Source of the DNA: Candidatus Pacebacteria bacterium GW2011_GWA1_46_10
GTDB lineage: Bacteria; Patescibacteriota; Microgenomatia; UBA1400; PJMF01
Assembly: GCA_001002135.1 (NCBI GenBank)
Contig: LCLP01000001.1
Span: 425,114-485,367 of the forward strand
DNA length: 60,254 nt
Direction of reading: 5' to 3'
The position numbers and the translations under genes were made by a program. This document shows, piece after piece, positions 41,152 through 51,386 of the stretch; the first letter of the stretch is position 1; each line of letters opens with the position of its first letter. The notes under the pieces were generated by a model that was not told where the DNA came from, made no database searches, and worked only from the letters and a program-made list of their open reading frames with translations.

Positions 41152-42597
41152 ATGAAAAAAGTGTTTGCGTGGGTTTCATCACCAACCGGCAGATTACTCT
41201 TGCTCATTGTAGTGGCGGCCATGGTCAGACTTTACCGGATTACCAACCCGGTGGCTGACTGGCACGCCTTCCGCCAAGCCGACACTGCCTCGGTCACTCG
41301 CGAATACATCAAGCGCGGAGTTGACTGGTTGCGCCCGCGTTACCAAGATCTTTCCAACATCCAATCTGGCCAAGACAACCTGGAAGGGTACAGGATGGTG
41401 GAGTTTCCATTAATTAATGGAGTGTTAGCAACACTGCTCAGGGCCATTCCCAGTCTGCCACTGGTACTCACCAGTCGATTGGCAACCGTGCTCATTTCAC
41501 TGGGCTCTCTCTGGTTTTTGGTTGATTTTGTCACCAAAATCACAGGCAACAAAACTGTCGGTTGGTTAAGTGGTCTCTTTTTTGCCCTTTTACCTTACAG
41601 TGTTTACTACTCACGCACTATTTTGCCAGAACCATACGTAATTTTCTTTAGTCTTGCCTCACTTTCCTGCCTCGTCAGTGCGCTCCAATTCAAACGACCA
41701 GTCGGCCAGTGGCAGTGGTGGGTCTCCGCCGTTTGTTTAAGTGTAGCTTTTCTGCTGAAACCATTTGTGGTTTTTCTAGCCCCAGTGTACGCAGTTATCA
41801 TTTGGCAGCAGCAATCTAAAATCAGGTACTCGCCTTGGTGGGTGGTATATGGCCTGTTAGCCGTGGCACCATTTCTCTGGTGGCGTTATTGGATTCAACA
41901 ATTTTCCAGTGGCATTCCAGCCGCCGATTGGCTTTTAAACGGTAACGGTATTCGCTTCCGCCCAGCCTGGTTTCGTTGGATTTTTTATGAGCGCTTCACC
42001 AAGTTGATTATGGGATATACAGGTATTGTGATCGCTGCTACTTCACTCTGGTACAAGGGGAGAGGCCAAGTAGTTTTGTGGGCTTGGTGGCTTGGTTTAA
42101 TCACCTATACAGCGGTGGTAGCCACTGGCAACGTTCAGCATGATTATTATCAAGTGATCTTCACTCCGCTGATCAGCTTTACGCTGGCGCTTGGCACTTG
42201 GCTACTCTGGCAAAAAAGCATTCAACTTATTTATAAAGCAGGAGTGATCACACTGATTGCCGTGTTGCTTGTGTTGTCCTGGCAACAGGTGGCTGGTTAC
42301 TTTAACGTCAATCATTGGGAGTACGTAGAAGCGGGGAGAGCCGTCGATCAACTGACCCCTCTTGACGCAAAAGTGATTGCTCCAGCCTTTGGTGACACTC
42401 ACTTCCTTTTTCAAACCAACCGCACTGGTTGGCCGATTGGCTTTGAAATCGATGACAAAATCAGTCAGGGCGCCACCCATTACGTCACCACTAGTTTTGA
42501 CGATGAAGCACAAGAACTGGAAAGTCGTTTCGCCACAGTGGTTAAAACTGATCGCTACCTTATCCTTAACCTCACTCAACCAAAGGAGAAACAGTAA
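41152..42597 (+). CDS. GT-C/PMT-like glycosyltransferase
   Basis: ADWHAFRQADTASVTREYIKRGVDWLRPRY, ILPEPYVIFF. Confidence 0.75.
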   Translation: MKKVFAWVSSPTGRLLLLIVVAAMVRLYRITNPVADWHAFRQADTASVTREYIKRGVDWLRPRYQDLSNIQSGQDNLEGYRMVEFPLINGVLATLLRAIPSLPLVLTSRLATVLISLGSLWFLVDFVTKITGNKTVGWLSGLFFALLPYSVYYSRTILPEPYVIFFSLASLSCLVSALQFKRPVGQWQWWVSAVCLSVAFLLKPFVVFLAPVYAVIIWQQQSKIRYSPWWVVYGLLAVAPFLWWRYWIQQFSSGIPAADWLLNGNGIRFRPAWFRWIFYERFTKLIMGYTGIVIAATSLWYKGRGQVVLWAWWLGLITYTAVVATGNVQHDYYQVIFTPLISFTLALGTWLLWQKSIQLIYKAGVITLIAVLLVLSWQQVAGYFNVNHWEYVEAGRAVDQLTPLDAKVIAPAFGDTHFLFQTNRTGWPIGFEIDDKISQGATHYVTTSFDDEAQELESRFATVVKTDRYLILNLTQPKEKQ

Positions 42598-43796
42598 TGA
42601 AAGTTTTGATGCTGACGCCTTATTTGCCATACCCACTGCTGTCGGGCGGACAAATTCGCACCTACAATTTGCTGAAAAAACTAGCCAAAAAACATGACAT
42701 TACTTTGTTCGCTTTGATTAAAAATGAGAACGAAAAACAATACATTGCCGAACTAGAAAAGTACTGCCGAAAAGTGCGTGTTTTCAAACGCTCAGAAAAA
42801 CCATTCACCCTGCAAAATGTACTGAAAGCAGTTTTTTCTTCCTACCCATTCCTGGTCACTCGAAACCATGTCCCGGAAACCATCAATGCCATCAAGCAAG
42901 AGCTCGCTGCCGGCCAGTATGACCTCATTCACTCAGAAACATTTTACATGATGCCGCATCTGCCAAAAAATAACGTGCCGACTATTTTAGTGGAACAGAC
43001 CATCGAATACCTCGGTTATGAAAGTTACGCTAAGAAAGTGTGGCCAATTTTACGACCACTGCTGGCCATCGATATTGCCAAAATCAAACGCTGGGAGCGC
43101 TACTATTGGGAGTTGTGCGACCAGTTGATTGTGATGAGTCCCGAGGATAAAGACTTTATCGGCCAGCAAATCAAAGATCACCGTAAAATTAAGGTCGTTG
43201 CCAACGGCGTTGATGCTGCTTGGTTTGACGAAGTCCCCCGGGAGCTCCCCAAAAACCCCACTGTTTTATCAGTCGGTACCTTTAAATGGCTACCGAACAT
43301 TGAGGCTGTTGATTTTCTTGTTCAAAAAATCTGGCCACAAGTCAGAAAGACCGTCAACAATGCTCAACTGCTGATCGTCGGCAACGCTCCCACCGCCAAG
43401 GTAGAAAACTATGGCAAACAAGATACCAGCATTCATGTCCTTGGTCGTATTACTGATATCCGCACCGCCTTTAAACAGTCGCATGTCTTAGTGGCACCGG
43501 TCTTCAGTGGCACTGGCACTCGCTATAAAATCCTAGAAGCCATGGCCAGCGGCACGCCAGTAGTGGCCAGCAAAATTGCCGTGGAGGGCTTGGGGGTAAC
43601 GCATGGCACCAATGTGCTCACCAGTAATTCGGCCGAGGAAATGGCTGACTCTATCATTAAATTACTGCAAAATAAAAAACTCTGGAAAAAATTATCTGAA
43701 CAAGGCAGGCAGTTTGTTCACAAAAACTTTGACTGGCAAGAGATTTCGCAAAAACTTGATATGATTTATAAAGCAATTGGCGAAAAAAGGAATTAA
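42597..43796 (+). CDS. GT4-type glycosyltransferase
   Basis: VLMLTPYLPYPLLSGGQIRTYNLLKKLAKKHDITLFAL, PVFSGTGTRYKILEAMASGTPVVASK. Confidence 0.9.
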   Translation: MKVLMLTPYLPYPLLSGGQIRTYNLLKKLAKKHDITLFALIKNENEKQYIAELEKYCRKVRVFKRSEKPFTLQNVLKAVFSSYPFLVTRNHVPETINAIKQELAAGQYDLIHSETFYMMPHLPKNNVPTILVEQTIEYLGYESYAKKVWPILRPLLAIDIAKIKRWERYYWELCDQLIVMSPEDKDFIGQQIKDHRKIKVVANGVDAAWFDEVPRELPKNPTVLSVGTFKWLPNIEAVDFLVQKIWPQVRKTVNNAQLLIVGNAPTAKVENYGKQDTSIHVLGRITDIRTAFKQSHVLVAPVFSGTGTRYKILEAMASGTPVVASKIAVEGLGVTHGTNVLTSNSAEEMADSIIKLLQNKKLWKKLSEQGRQFVHKNFDWQEISQKLDMIYKAIGEKRN

Positions 43797-43797
43797 A

Positions 43798-44685
43798 ATG
43801 ACGAAAAAAACTGACCAAGCAGATTTAACGATTGTGGTTTTAAGTTTTAATACTCAGTTTTGGTTGAAAAAAACCTTAACCACTCTCAAAGAGTTTTACC
43901 TTGATAAAACCAAGTATAAAGTAGCTGTGATTGTGGTCGATAACGCCAGCACCGATGGCTCACCGACCATGGTCAAAAAGGAGTTTCGCTGGGTGAAGCT
44001 CATTCAGTCAACGGGAAACGTTGGTTTCGCCGCCGGTAACAACATCGCCCTCCAAAAACTCACCTCGCGGTATGGCATGCTGTTAAACAGCGACACCGAG
44101 TTTCACCACGGCTCAAACTTGGATGTTTTAATCGAATACCTTGATGAACACCCAACAGTTGGGTTGATTACTCCTCGCGTCGAACTACCCAATGGCCGAG
44201 TGGATATGGCTTCACACCGCGGAGAACCAACTCCTTGGACCTCGTTAACGTACTTCCTTGGTTTGGAAAAGCTTTTCCCTCACAGCCATTTATTTGGTCA
44301 ATACCATCAAACCTATCGCAATATGCAGGAAATTCACGAAATCGATGCTTGTACCGGAGCAGCGATGATGTTTCCCGTCAAATTGATGCAAAAAAAAGTC
44401 GGTTACTTAGATGAGCAATTTTTCATGTACGCCGAGGATTTAGACTGGTGTCGACGTTTCCGTGAAGCTGGCAAAAAGGTGATCTATCACCCGGGCGCCC
44501 AAATTACTCACCACAAATACAAATCCGGCATTAAAAGCTCGTCCACCAGGTTCTCCAAGAAAGTTCACAACATGTTTTACGACACTATGCTGATGTATTA
44601 CGACAAGTGGTATGCCGCTCAATACCCCAAACTTTACCGGACCCTCTTGCGGGCATTTTTATTTGTTAAAAAGGGTGGATTGTAA
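43798..44685 (+). CDS. GT2 glycosyltransferase
   Basis: LTIVVLSFNTQFWLKKTL, VIVVDNASTDGSPTMV, FMYAEDLDWCRRFREAG. Confidence 0.9.
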   Translation: MTKKTDQADLTIVVLSFNTQFWLKKTLTTLKEFYLDKTKYKVAVIVVDNASTDGSPTMVKKEFRWVKLIQSTGNVGFAAGNNIALQKLTSRYGMLLNSDTEFHHGSNLDVLIEYLDEHPTVGLITPRVELPNGRVDMASHRGEPTPWTSLTYFLGLEKLFPHSHLFGQYHQTYRNMQEIHEIDACTGAAMMFPVKLMQKKVGYLDEQFFMYAEDLDWCRRFREAGKKVIYHPGAQITHHKYKSGIKSSSTRFSKKVHNMFYDTMLMYYDKWYAAQYPKLYRTLLRAFLFVKKGGL

Positions 44686-44688
44686 AGC

Positions 44689-45789
44689 ATGAAGCGAATT
44701 GGTGTCGATTGTCGGTTAGCAGGCACAAAACACGCCGGTATTGGCCGGTACATCGAAAACTTCATCCGCAGGGCGGTCAAAGAAAAAACCTTTCAGTGGG
44801 TGCTTTTTTTTCACGACCAACCCCAAGCCCAAGCAGTGCTACCTGGTAAATTGCCCCACGTAAAACGAGTCTATATCCCAGTCAAACACTACTCCCTCAA
44901 AGAACAATGGACGTTACCAAGGGTCTTCCTCAAAGAAAAACTTGATCTGTTGCACATCCCGCATTTTAATATTCCCTTGTTTTATCCGAAAAAAATAGTG
45001 GTAACAATCCACGATTTGCTGTGGCATGAACAGCGAGGGGTAACCGTGACCACCTTGCCCACTTGGCAATACTGGTTTAAATATTTGGGGTACCGCTTGA
45101 CAGTCAGTCAAGCGCTGAAACGAGCCCAACGTGTCTTTGTCCCTACCCAAACAGTCAAAAACATCGTCAAGAAATACCGCCCTCGAGTCTTAAGTAAAAT
45201 CGTCGTCACCCCAGAGGGCGTAGCCCAAGAGTACTTACTGGCTGCTCGACAAAAAACCGCACCTCAACCAGCAAAACAATTAGTCTACACCGGGTCTTTT
45301 TACCCACACAAAAACGTCCGACTAGTCATTCAGGCTTTGCCGTTTCTACCCAACTTTAAACTTATTTTGGTCGGTGCCCGCAATGCTTTTCAAAAAGACC
45401 TTGAAATGTACATTCAACACCATCAATTAGAAAAAAGAATCGAGTTTGCTGGCTTCTTGAATGACAAAGAGCTCATTAAACTCTATCAGCGCTCTTACGC
45501 GCTCGTCGTGCCTTCTTTATCTGAAGGTTTTGGCCTGCCGGGACTGGAAGCGATGGCTGTTGGACTGCCCGTGGTAGCCTCAGATATTGCCGTTTTTCGA
45601 GAGGTTTATGGGAGCGCCGCTGCCTATTTCAATCCGCGCTCAGTCTCAGAACTCGTCGAGATACTCCATACTTTAGAACCTTCTCGCTCCATATTGATAG
45701 CGGCCGGCCGGCAAAGAGTCCAACAGTTTAGTTGGGATACGATGGTACAACAAACGGTCAACCAGTACCGAGCCGTTCTGTCTGCGTAA
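44689..45789 (+). CDS. GT4-type glycosyltransferase
   Basis: IGVDCRLAGTKHAGIGRYIENF, YTGSFYPHKNVRLVIQAL, VPSLSEGFGLPGLEAMAVGLPVVASD. Confidence 0.92.
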   Translation: MKRIGVDCRLAGTKHAGIGRYIENFIRRAVKEKTFQWVLFFHDQPQAQAVLPGKLPHVKRVYIPVKHYSLKEQWTLPRVFLKEKLDLLHIPHFNIPLFYPKKIVVTIHDLLWHEQRGVTVTTLPTWQYWFKYLGYRLTVSQALKRAQRVFVPTQTVKNIVKKYRPRVLSKIVVTPEGVAQEYLLAARQKTAPQPAKQLVYTGSFYPHKNVRLVIQALPFLPNFKLILVGARNAFQKDLEMYIQHHQLEKRIEFAGFLNDKELIKLYQRSYALVVPSLSEGFGLPGLEAMAVGLPVVASDIAVFREVYGSAAAYFNPRSVSELVEILHTLEPSRSILIAAGRQRVQQFSWDTMVQQTVNQYRAVLSA

Positions 45790-46959
45790 ATGTCAAAAAC
45801 AGTTTCTCCTTCCATTGCGCTGGTCTACGATCGAGTGAATACTCCTCATGGTGGGGCAGAAAATGTTTTGCTGGCCCTCCACCAAGCTTTTCCCACAGCC
45901 CCGCTGTTTACTGCTCTGTATCACCCAAAAACCACCGCCTGGGCGCAGCAGTTTCCGGCAGTTTACCCCAGCTTCTTAAACAAACTGCCGTTGTTGCGCT
46001 CACTGCACCGCTGGCTGGCTTGGCTGATGCCACTGGCTTTTGAGTCGTTTGATTTAAAAGCTTTTGACATTGTTATTTCAGTCACGAGTGCTGAGGCCAA
46101 GGGCATAATTACTCATCCCCACCAACTCCATCTTTGTTATTTACTCACTCCGCCAAGGTATCTCTACCAAGATCGAGAACACAGTTTGGCTTCGCACTGG
46201 TTATTACGACTGCCGCTCGTTCACCAACTTGCTCAACTTTGGCTCAATTACCTCACTTGGTGGGACCAGGCGGCCATTTTCCGCCCCGACGCGGTGATCC
46301 CGATTTCACGCCGAGTGGCCAACCGGATCAAACAGTATTATCCTGCTCTCAAATCCCGACCAGTCATCTATCCGCCGGTTGACGTCATCACCACCCAAAC
46401 TACTCTCCCACACCCATTCCAAGGTCAATCGTATTTCCTCAGTATTTCTCGTTTAGTCAGTCATAAACACCTTGATTTAGCTATCAAGGCGTGCGCCAGA
46501 CTGAAACAAAACCTGGTCATAGTAGGAGAAGGCCCAGAGTTGGCTAGACTACAACGAATAGCGGCGGCCACTGCCGACCAACACCAAGTAGTTTTTCTCT
46601 CCTCGGTTGACAATCAGCAGCTTCAGGCTTTGTACACGCACTGCCAAGCCCTGCTTATGCCTGGAGAAGAAGATTTTGGTATTGTGGCGCTGGAGGCTAA
46701 CGCCTTTGGCAAACCGGTGATTATCAACCAAAACAGTGGGGCAGCAGAGCTGATTAAGCCTAGTGTACACGGCATTTATCTCGCCGACGGAACGGTGGAG
46801 GCTGTCGTAACAGCCCTGCAAAAATTCAATCAAACTCAGTTTTTCACCCACACACTTCGACAAAATTCATTAAAATATGGTACAAATAACTTCATTCGCG
46901 CCTTTGTGAGCACCGTCAAGGAAGCTTGGAAAACATATCAAACAAAGTATGACCAATAA
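45790..46959 (+). CDS. GT4 mannosyltransferase (WbaZ-like)
   Basis: IALVYDRVNTPHGGAENVLLALHQAFPTAPLFTALY, LISRLVSHKHLDLAIKAC, PGEEDFGIVALEANAFGKPVI. Confidence 0.87.
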   Translation: MSKTVSPSIALVYDRVNTPHGGAENVLLALHQAFPTAPLFTALYHPKTTAWAQQFPAVYPSFLNKLPLLRSLHRWLAWLMPLAFESFDLKAFDIVISVTSAEAKGIITHPHQLHLCYLLTPPRYLYQDREHSLASHWLLRLPLVHQLAQLWLNYLTWWDQAAIFRPDAVIPISRRVANRIKQYYPALKSRPVIYPPVDVITTQTTLPHPFQGQSYFLSISRLVSHKHLDLAIKACARLKQNLVIVGEGPELARLQRIAAATADQHQVVFLSSVDNQQLQALYTHCQALLMPGEEDFGIVALEANAFGKPVIINQNSGAAELIKPSVHGIYLADGTVEAVVTALQKFNQTQFFTHTLRQNSLKYGTNNFIRAFVSTVKEAWKTYQTKYDQ

Positions 46960-48052
46960 AAATAATGTCTTTGCAGTGATTTTGGCAGGTGGTGGTGGGA
47001 CCAGACTGTGGCCAAAATCCAGAAACAAAACCCCCAAACAGTTCTTAAAGTTAGTCGAACAACGCACCATGATGCAGGTGGCAGCTGATCGGGTAGCCAA
47101 GATTGTTGATTGGAATAACATCATTGTCGTCACCAACAAGCTGTACTACCAAGAGGTGGTTGATCAGCTGCCCCAAGTTCGCGAAGGCAACATCATCGCT
47201 GAGCCAGAAAAAAGAGATACTGCACTGGCCATGTTGGTCGGTGCTTTGTTTGCCAAAAGTCAAGATCCACAAGCAGTGGTTATCAACGCCGCCTCAGACC
47301 ACACCGTCACCAACGAGAGAGAGTTTATACGAGTGATGAACGCCGCTGTAAAAACTGCTGCCGAGAATGATTTCCTCGTCACGGTCGGCATCACTCCGAC
47401 TTTTGCGACCAGTGCCTTGGGATACATTAAGATTAGCGAAGACTTGAAAAAACTTGACCACGGCTTGTCACTTTTTAAAGTTAAAAGCTTCACTGAAAAA
47501 CCAAACATCGCCACCGCTCGAGCTTTCATCGCGACCGGCAAATATTTTTGGAACGCCAATATGTATGTTTGGTCGGCCAAATCGATTAAAGAGGCTTTCA
47601 AAAAACACATGCCACAGATGTACAAATTGACTGCCAAACTTGACAGCCTCAGCGCTAAAGCCTTCCATGATGCCTTGCCAGCCGTTTATAAAAGTGCCGA
47701 GAGTATTTCCATCGACTACGCCGTCAGTGAAAAAGCTGATAACCTGGTGTTAATCCCCGGCGACTTTGGCTGGAGCGATGTGGGAGACTGGAAAGTCGTC
47801 TATGACCTCGGTGTAAAAGACGGCGCTGATAACGTGGTCACCGGTGAAGCCGACGAGCAAAAAGTGCTCACGCTTGATTCTCGGCGCAACCTGATTCACA
47901 CCAACAACAGTTTGGTGGCCATCGTTGGTTTGGAAGATATGATTGTGGTTGATACCGGCGAAATTCTGATGATTTGCCCGAAAAATCGTAGCCAAGACGT
48001 GAAAAACCTGGTAGAAAAACTGAAAAAAGAAAACCGTAAAGAGTATCTCTAA
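46949..48052 (+). CDS. manC: Mannose-1-phosphate guanylyltransferase
   Basis: FAVILAGGGGTRLWPKSRNKTPKQFLKL, FTEKPNIATARAFIATGKYFWNANMYVW, VLIPGDFGWSDVGDW. Confidence 0.93.
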   Translation: MTNKNNVFAVILAGGGGTRLWPKSRNKTPKQFLKLVEQRTMMQVAADRVAKIVDWNNIIVVTNKLYYQEVVDQLPQVREGNIIAEPEKRDTALAMLVGALFAKSQDPQAVVINAASDHTVTNEREFIRVMNAAVKTAAENDFLVTVGITPTFATSALGYIKISEDLKKLDHGLSLFKVKSFTEKPNIATARAFIATGKYFWNANMYVWSAKSIKEAFKKHMPQMYKLTAKLDSLSAKAFHDALPAVYKSAESISIDYAVSEKADNLVLIPGDFGWSDVGDWKVVYDLGVKDGADNVVTGEADEQKVLTLDSRRNLIHTNNSLVAIVGLEDMIVVDTGEILMICPKNRSQDVKNLVEKLKKENRKEYL

Positions 48053-48679
48053 ATGACATACGAACAACAAAAACGCCTCCTCGATCTCGTCGTGGCGACC
48101 TTGCTGATCATCGCTTTTCTGCCATTCTGGATTATTATCCCCATTTTAATTATTTTCGACTCAGGCTTGCCAATTCTTTTTCAGCACCAGCGCATCGGTA
48201 AAGGCGGCCGAGAGTTTCAGATCAATAAGTTTCGCTCCATGGTTCCCGGTGCTCACGAACTGCTGCATAAGCGAAACAAACGCTTGCTGAGAAAGTTTAA
48301 AGATGGCGACTGGAAAATTGCCGCCAAAGAAGACCCTCGCATTACTCGATTGGGCAGACTCTTAAGGGCTCTTACTATTGATGAGTTTCCCCAACTGTTT
48401 AACGTCTTGAGGGGGGAGATGAGTATGGTTGGACCGCGTGCCTATATGAGATCTGAACTAAAAGAACAAACGAAAAAATATCCTGAAACTCGTCAGTACA
48501 TCAAAAAAATCCTTTCGATTAAACCCGGCATCACTGGACCCTGGCAAACCAGCGGCCGCAATGAAATTCCATTTGCCAAACGGGCTAAAATGGACGCAGA
48601 GTATGCCAGTAACCTCGCGCTCTGGAAAGACATCCAAATCCTGCTGAAAACCCCTAAAGCCATGATCTCTAAGTGGTAG
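48053..48679 (+). CDS. Undecaprenyl-phosphate sugar phosphotransferase (bacterial sugar transferase)
   Basis: FQHQRIGKGGREFQINKFRSMVPGA, DPRITRLGRLLRALTIDEFPQLFNVLRGEMSMVGPRAYMRSE, KPGITGPWQTSGRNEI. Confidence 0.92.
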   Translation: MTYEQQKRLLDLVVATLLIIAFLPFWIIIPILIIFDSGLPILFQHQRIGKGGREFQINKFRSMVPGAHELLHKRNKRLLRKFKDGDWKIAAKEDPRITRLGRLLRALTIDEFPQLFNVLRGEMSMVGPRAYMRSELKEQTKKYPETRQYIKKILSIKPGITGPWQTSGRNEIPFAKRAKMDAEYASNLALWKDIQILLKTPKAMISKW

Positions 48680-48708
48680 CAGCTGGGGAATTTTTGTATA
48701 CTATGGTA

Positions 48709-50784
48709 ATGACTGAGCAACCTCCCGTCCAGCCAAGTGCTTCTGCTCCCTCTCCTCAAAACGTTCACACTGTTTCACTTGATGACACTCCAACATCAGT
48801 GGAAACTCAACCGACAGCTAACCCAACTAAACCAACTAAACCAACTAAACCAACTTGGCAAACCCGTCTCATGGTAATTTTCCGACGAAAAAAAATAACC
48901 AAGAATAATACTGATAAACCAACTAAATTTAAACTCTCTAAACGAGGAAAAATTATCCTGGCTACCGTGGTTGGTTTATTAATGGTGATCAGTGTTTACA
49001 CCAGCATCGTCGGTCTGCGTTTTAAAACTCAAGCGGCAGAGGCTCAAACCCACGCCCGAGCAGCACTCGATGCTTTCAAAACGCAGAACTTACCTGGTGC
49101 CGAACAAGAGTTAATCGCCCTGCGAGATTCGATCGGCAACTTACAAAAAACCTATCGCTCACTGGTTTTTTATAACTTTCTACCCTTGACCCGCGGCTAT
49201 TACCAAGATGGTCAACACGCGCTTAATGCAGCCGATGCTGGTGTGGCGGCCGGCATTAAAGCCGCGCAAGAAATTACTCCCTATGCTGACGTGCTTGGTT
49301 TCCAAGGCGAAGGCTCATTTACTGGCGGGACGGCCGAAGATCGGATTCGGCTTATCATTGAAACACTCGATAAAATCATGCCGGCTTTCGATGAGATTGC
49401 CCAAAACCTCCAAACTGTTGATGCCGAAATCAGTGCCATCAACCCCCGTCACTATCCCAAAAGTTTTCGTGGCACACTGGTGAGAGAAAAAATCGCTGAC
49501 ACTCAAACCACATTGAGTAACGGCGTGAAGGGTTTTATCAGCTTTCGACCAGTCCTCGAACAACTGCCGGATTTAGCCGGCGGTAAAGGGCAACGAAAAA
49601 AGTATTTAATCTTGTTCCAAAACGACAACGAACTAAGACCAACTGGAGGATTCTTGACCGCCTATGCGGTGGTGTTTGTAGAAAACGGCAAAGTCACTCC
49701 AGAAAAATCTGATGACATTTATGAACTGGACCAAAAATTCACAAAACGTATTCCCATCCCTGACGCACTGGGTAAATATTTAACCACTGAGCGGTATTGG
49801 AACCTGCGAGACATGAACATTTCACCTGACTTTAAGACATCAATGGATCAATTTTTTACCCACTATCAAGAGGTGAGGGGAGAGCCGGGTGATATTAACG
49901 GCATTATTGCCGTCGACACCGTCGTACTGGCTGACTTACTCAAGATTCTTGGCCCGGTGCAAGTTGGTGGTAGCACCTTTAGCGCTGAGCCAGAAGATCG
50001 CTGTGATGGCTGTGCTCAAGTGGTCTATGCTTTGTCAGAAATCATCACGCGACCAACCCCATACTTGCGTGAAGACCGTAAGGGCATCCTTGGCCCATTG
50101 ATGCAAGCCACTCTTCAAAAAGCCTACAGTGCTCCCAAAGAGCTTTGGCCACAATTATTCGAGACCATGTGGCAAGAGCTTGAAGGCAGACACATTCAGC
50201 TCTACTTCTTGGCAGAATCGGCACAAACTGCCGCGGAAGCAGTCAACGGCGCCGGCCGACTCTTGCCGCCGGCAGAGGATCATGATTTTTTGGGGATCGT
50301 GGACGCCAACCTAGGTGGTGCTAAGTCGAATCTCTACACCGAGTACGAGGTCAAACAAACTGTTACTTCGCCGGAAAATGGTCAACTAACCAAAACTGTT
50401 GAGATTACCTACAAAAATACCCGCCGCGCTGACAACTGTAACCTCGAGGCTGGTCAATTGTGTCTGAATGGCACACTGCGCGACTGGTCGCGGCTCTACG
50501 TACCAAAAGGTGCCCAGTTAGTTGAAGCCCAAGGTTTCACGGCCGAGCCGAGTGTTTATGAAGAAAATGGCCTAACTGTCATTGATGGCTTTTTTATTCT
50601 CGAGCCTCTGGGCACTGCCAAGCTGCGCCTCACCTACACCGTACCGTATACCAACGAAGAAACTTACCGCATTCAACTCTGGAAACAAGGTGGTATCGAT
50701 CCCTTCACCACTCTCTTTGACGTCAACGGCGGCGAAGAACAGGTAATAGTGGCCAAAGACACCCTGGTTGAGATTCCGTTTTAA
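48709..50784 (+). CDS. DUF4012-type membrane-anchored extracellular protein
   Basis: KKYLILFQNDNELRPTGGFLTAYAVVFVENGKV; single TM after a PTKP-rich N-terminus. Confidence 0.82.
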   Translation: MTEQPPVQPSASAPSPQNVHTVSLDDTPTSVETQPTANPTKPTKPTKPTWQTRLMVIFRRKKITKNNTDKPTKFKLSKRGKIILATVVGLLMVISVYTSIVGLRFKTQAAEAQTHARAALDAFKTQNLPGAEQELIALRDSIGNLQKTYRSLVFYNFLPLTRGYYQDGQHALNAADAGVAAGIKAAQEITPYADVLGFQGEGSFTGGTAEDRIRLIIETLDKIMPAFDEIAQNLQTVDAEISAINPRHYPKSFRGTLVREKIADTQTTLSNGVKGFISFRPVLEQLPDLAGGKGQRKKYLILFQNDNELRPTGGFLTAYAVVFVENGKVTPEKSDDIYELDQKFTKRIPIPDALGKYLTTERYWNLRDMNISPDFKTSMDQFFTHYQEVRGEPGDINGIIAVDTVVLADLLKILGPVQVGGSTFSAEPEDRCDGCAQVVYALSEIITRPTPYLREDRKGILGPLMQATLQKAYSAPKELWPQLFETMWQELEGRHIQLYFLAESAQTAAEAVNGAGRLLPPAEDHDFLGIVDANLGGAKSNLYTEYEVKQTVTSPENGQLTKTVEITYKNTRRADNCNLEAGQLCLNGTLRDWSRLYVPKGAQLVEAQGFTAEPSVYEENGLTVIDGFFILEPLGTAKLRLTYTVPYTNEETYRIQLWKQGGIDPFTTLFDVNGGEEQVIVAKDTLVEIPF
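48823..48855 (+). repeat. 9-bp tandem repeat CCAACTAAA, ~3.7 copies, in-frame (P-T-K)
   Basis: Copies at 48823-48831, 48832-48840, 48841-48849 plus partial CCAACT. Confidence 0.95.
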
Positions 50785-50785
50785 G

Positions 50786-51328
50786 ATGAGTAAACCAAAA
50801 ACGTTTATGACTGAGGGCTTGGTGCTCAAGCGCACCAACGTCGGCGAAACTGATCGAGTGGTGACGTTTCTCACTCGCGATTTCGGTAAATTGGTGGGCG
50901 TTGCCAAGGGTATTCGCTCACTCAAATCCAGCCGACGAGCACACTTGGAACCCGGCAACTACGTTAAAATTTTCGGTGCTTATACCAAGTCACTGCCACT
51001 CATCACCCAAGCCACTCCACTAGAAGATAATGGCACTTCACGCCAATCGCTTGCCAATGTTCGTCGCCTTACTCAAATCTTAGAAGTTTTGGATCGGCTC
51101 TTTGTGGAAGGGGACACTGATCAGGTTGCTTACTTACGCGCGATTGAACTTCGCCGAGCGGTACTTAAACAAGCCTCCTTTAAAACTTTACAAAGCTTGC
51201 TTGGCAAGCTATTGGAACACTTAGGGTACCAAGATTATCGCCAAACCGCTCATAGCTCGGTGCTTGATTATGTAGCCGAAATCACTGAAAAAAAGATGAA
51301 GAGTTTTGATTACCTTCAAGTGAAATAA
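50786..51328 (+). CDS. recO: DNA repair protein RecO (N-terminal OB fold)
   Basis: TEGLVLKRTNVGETDRVVTFLTRDFGKLVGVAKGIRSLKSSRRAHLEPGNYVKIF. Confidence 0.88.
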   Translation: MSKPKTFMTEGLVLKRTNVGETDRVVTFLTRDFGKLVGVAKGIRSLKSSRRAHLEPGNYVKIFGAYTKSLPLITQATPLEDNGTSRQSLANVRRLTQILEVLDRLFVEGDTDQVAYLRAIELRRAVLKQASFKTLQSLLGKLLEHLGYQDYRQTAHSSVLDYVAEITEKKMKSFDYLQVK

Positions 51329-51351
51329 GCCTGGAAAGTTATCCTATAATA

Positions 51352-51380
51352 TTGACTTTTTCTGTTTCAAGCACTATAAT
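51352..51380 (+). promoter_or_regulatory. Sigma70-type promoter TTGACT-17-TATAAT
   Basis: -35 TTGACT 51352-51357, 17-bp spacer, -10 TATAAT 51375-51380. Confidence 0.85.
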
Positions 51381-51386
51381 TTCTTG

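Noticed and set aside
45732-46043. 103-aa plus-strand ORF overlapping two GT4 genes
   Set aside because: Out-of-frame with both supported genes; composition not protein-like
47260-47637. 125-aa minus-strand ORF inside manC
   Set aside because: Antisense shadow of a well-supported ManC coding frame
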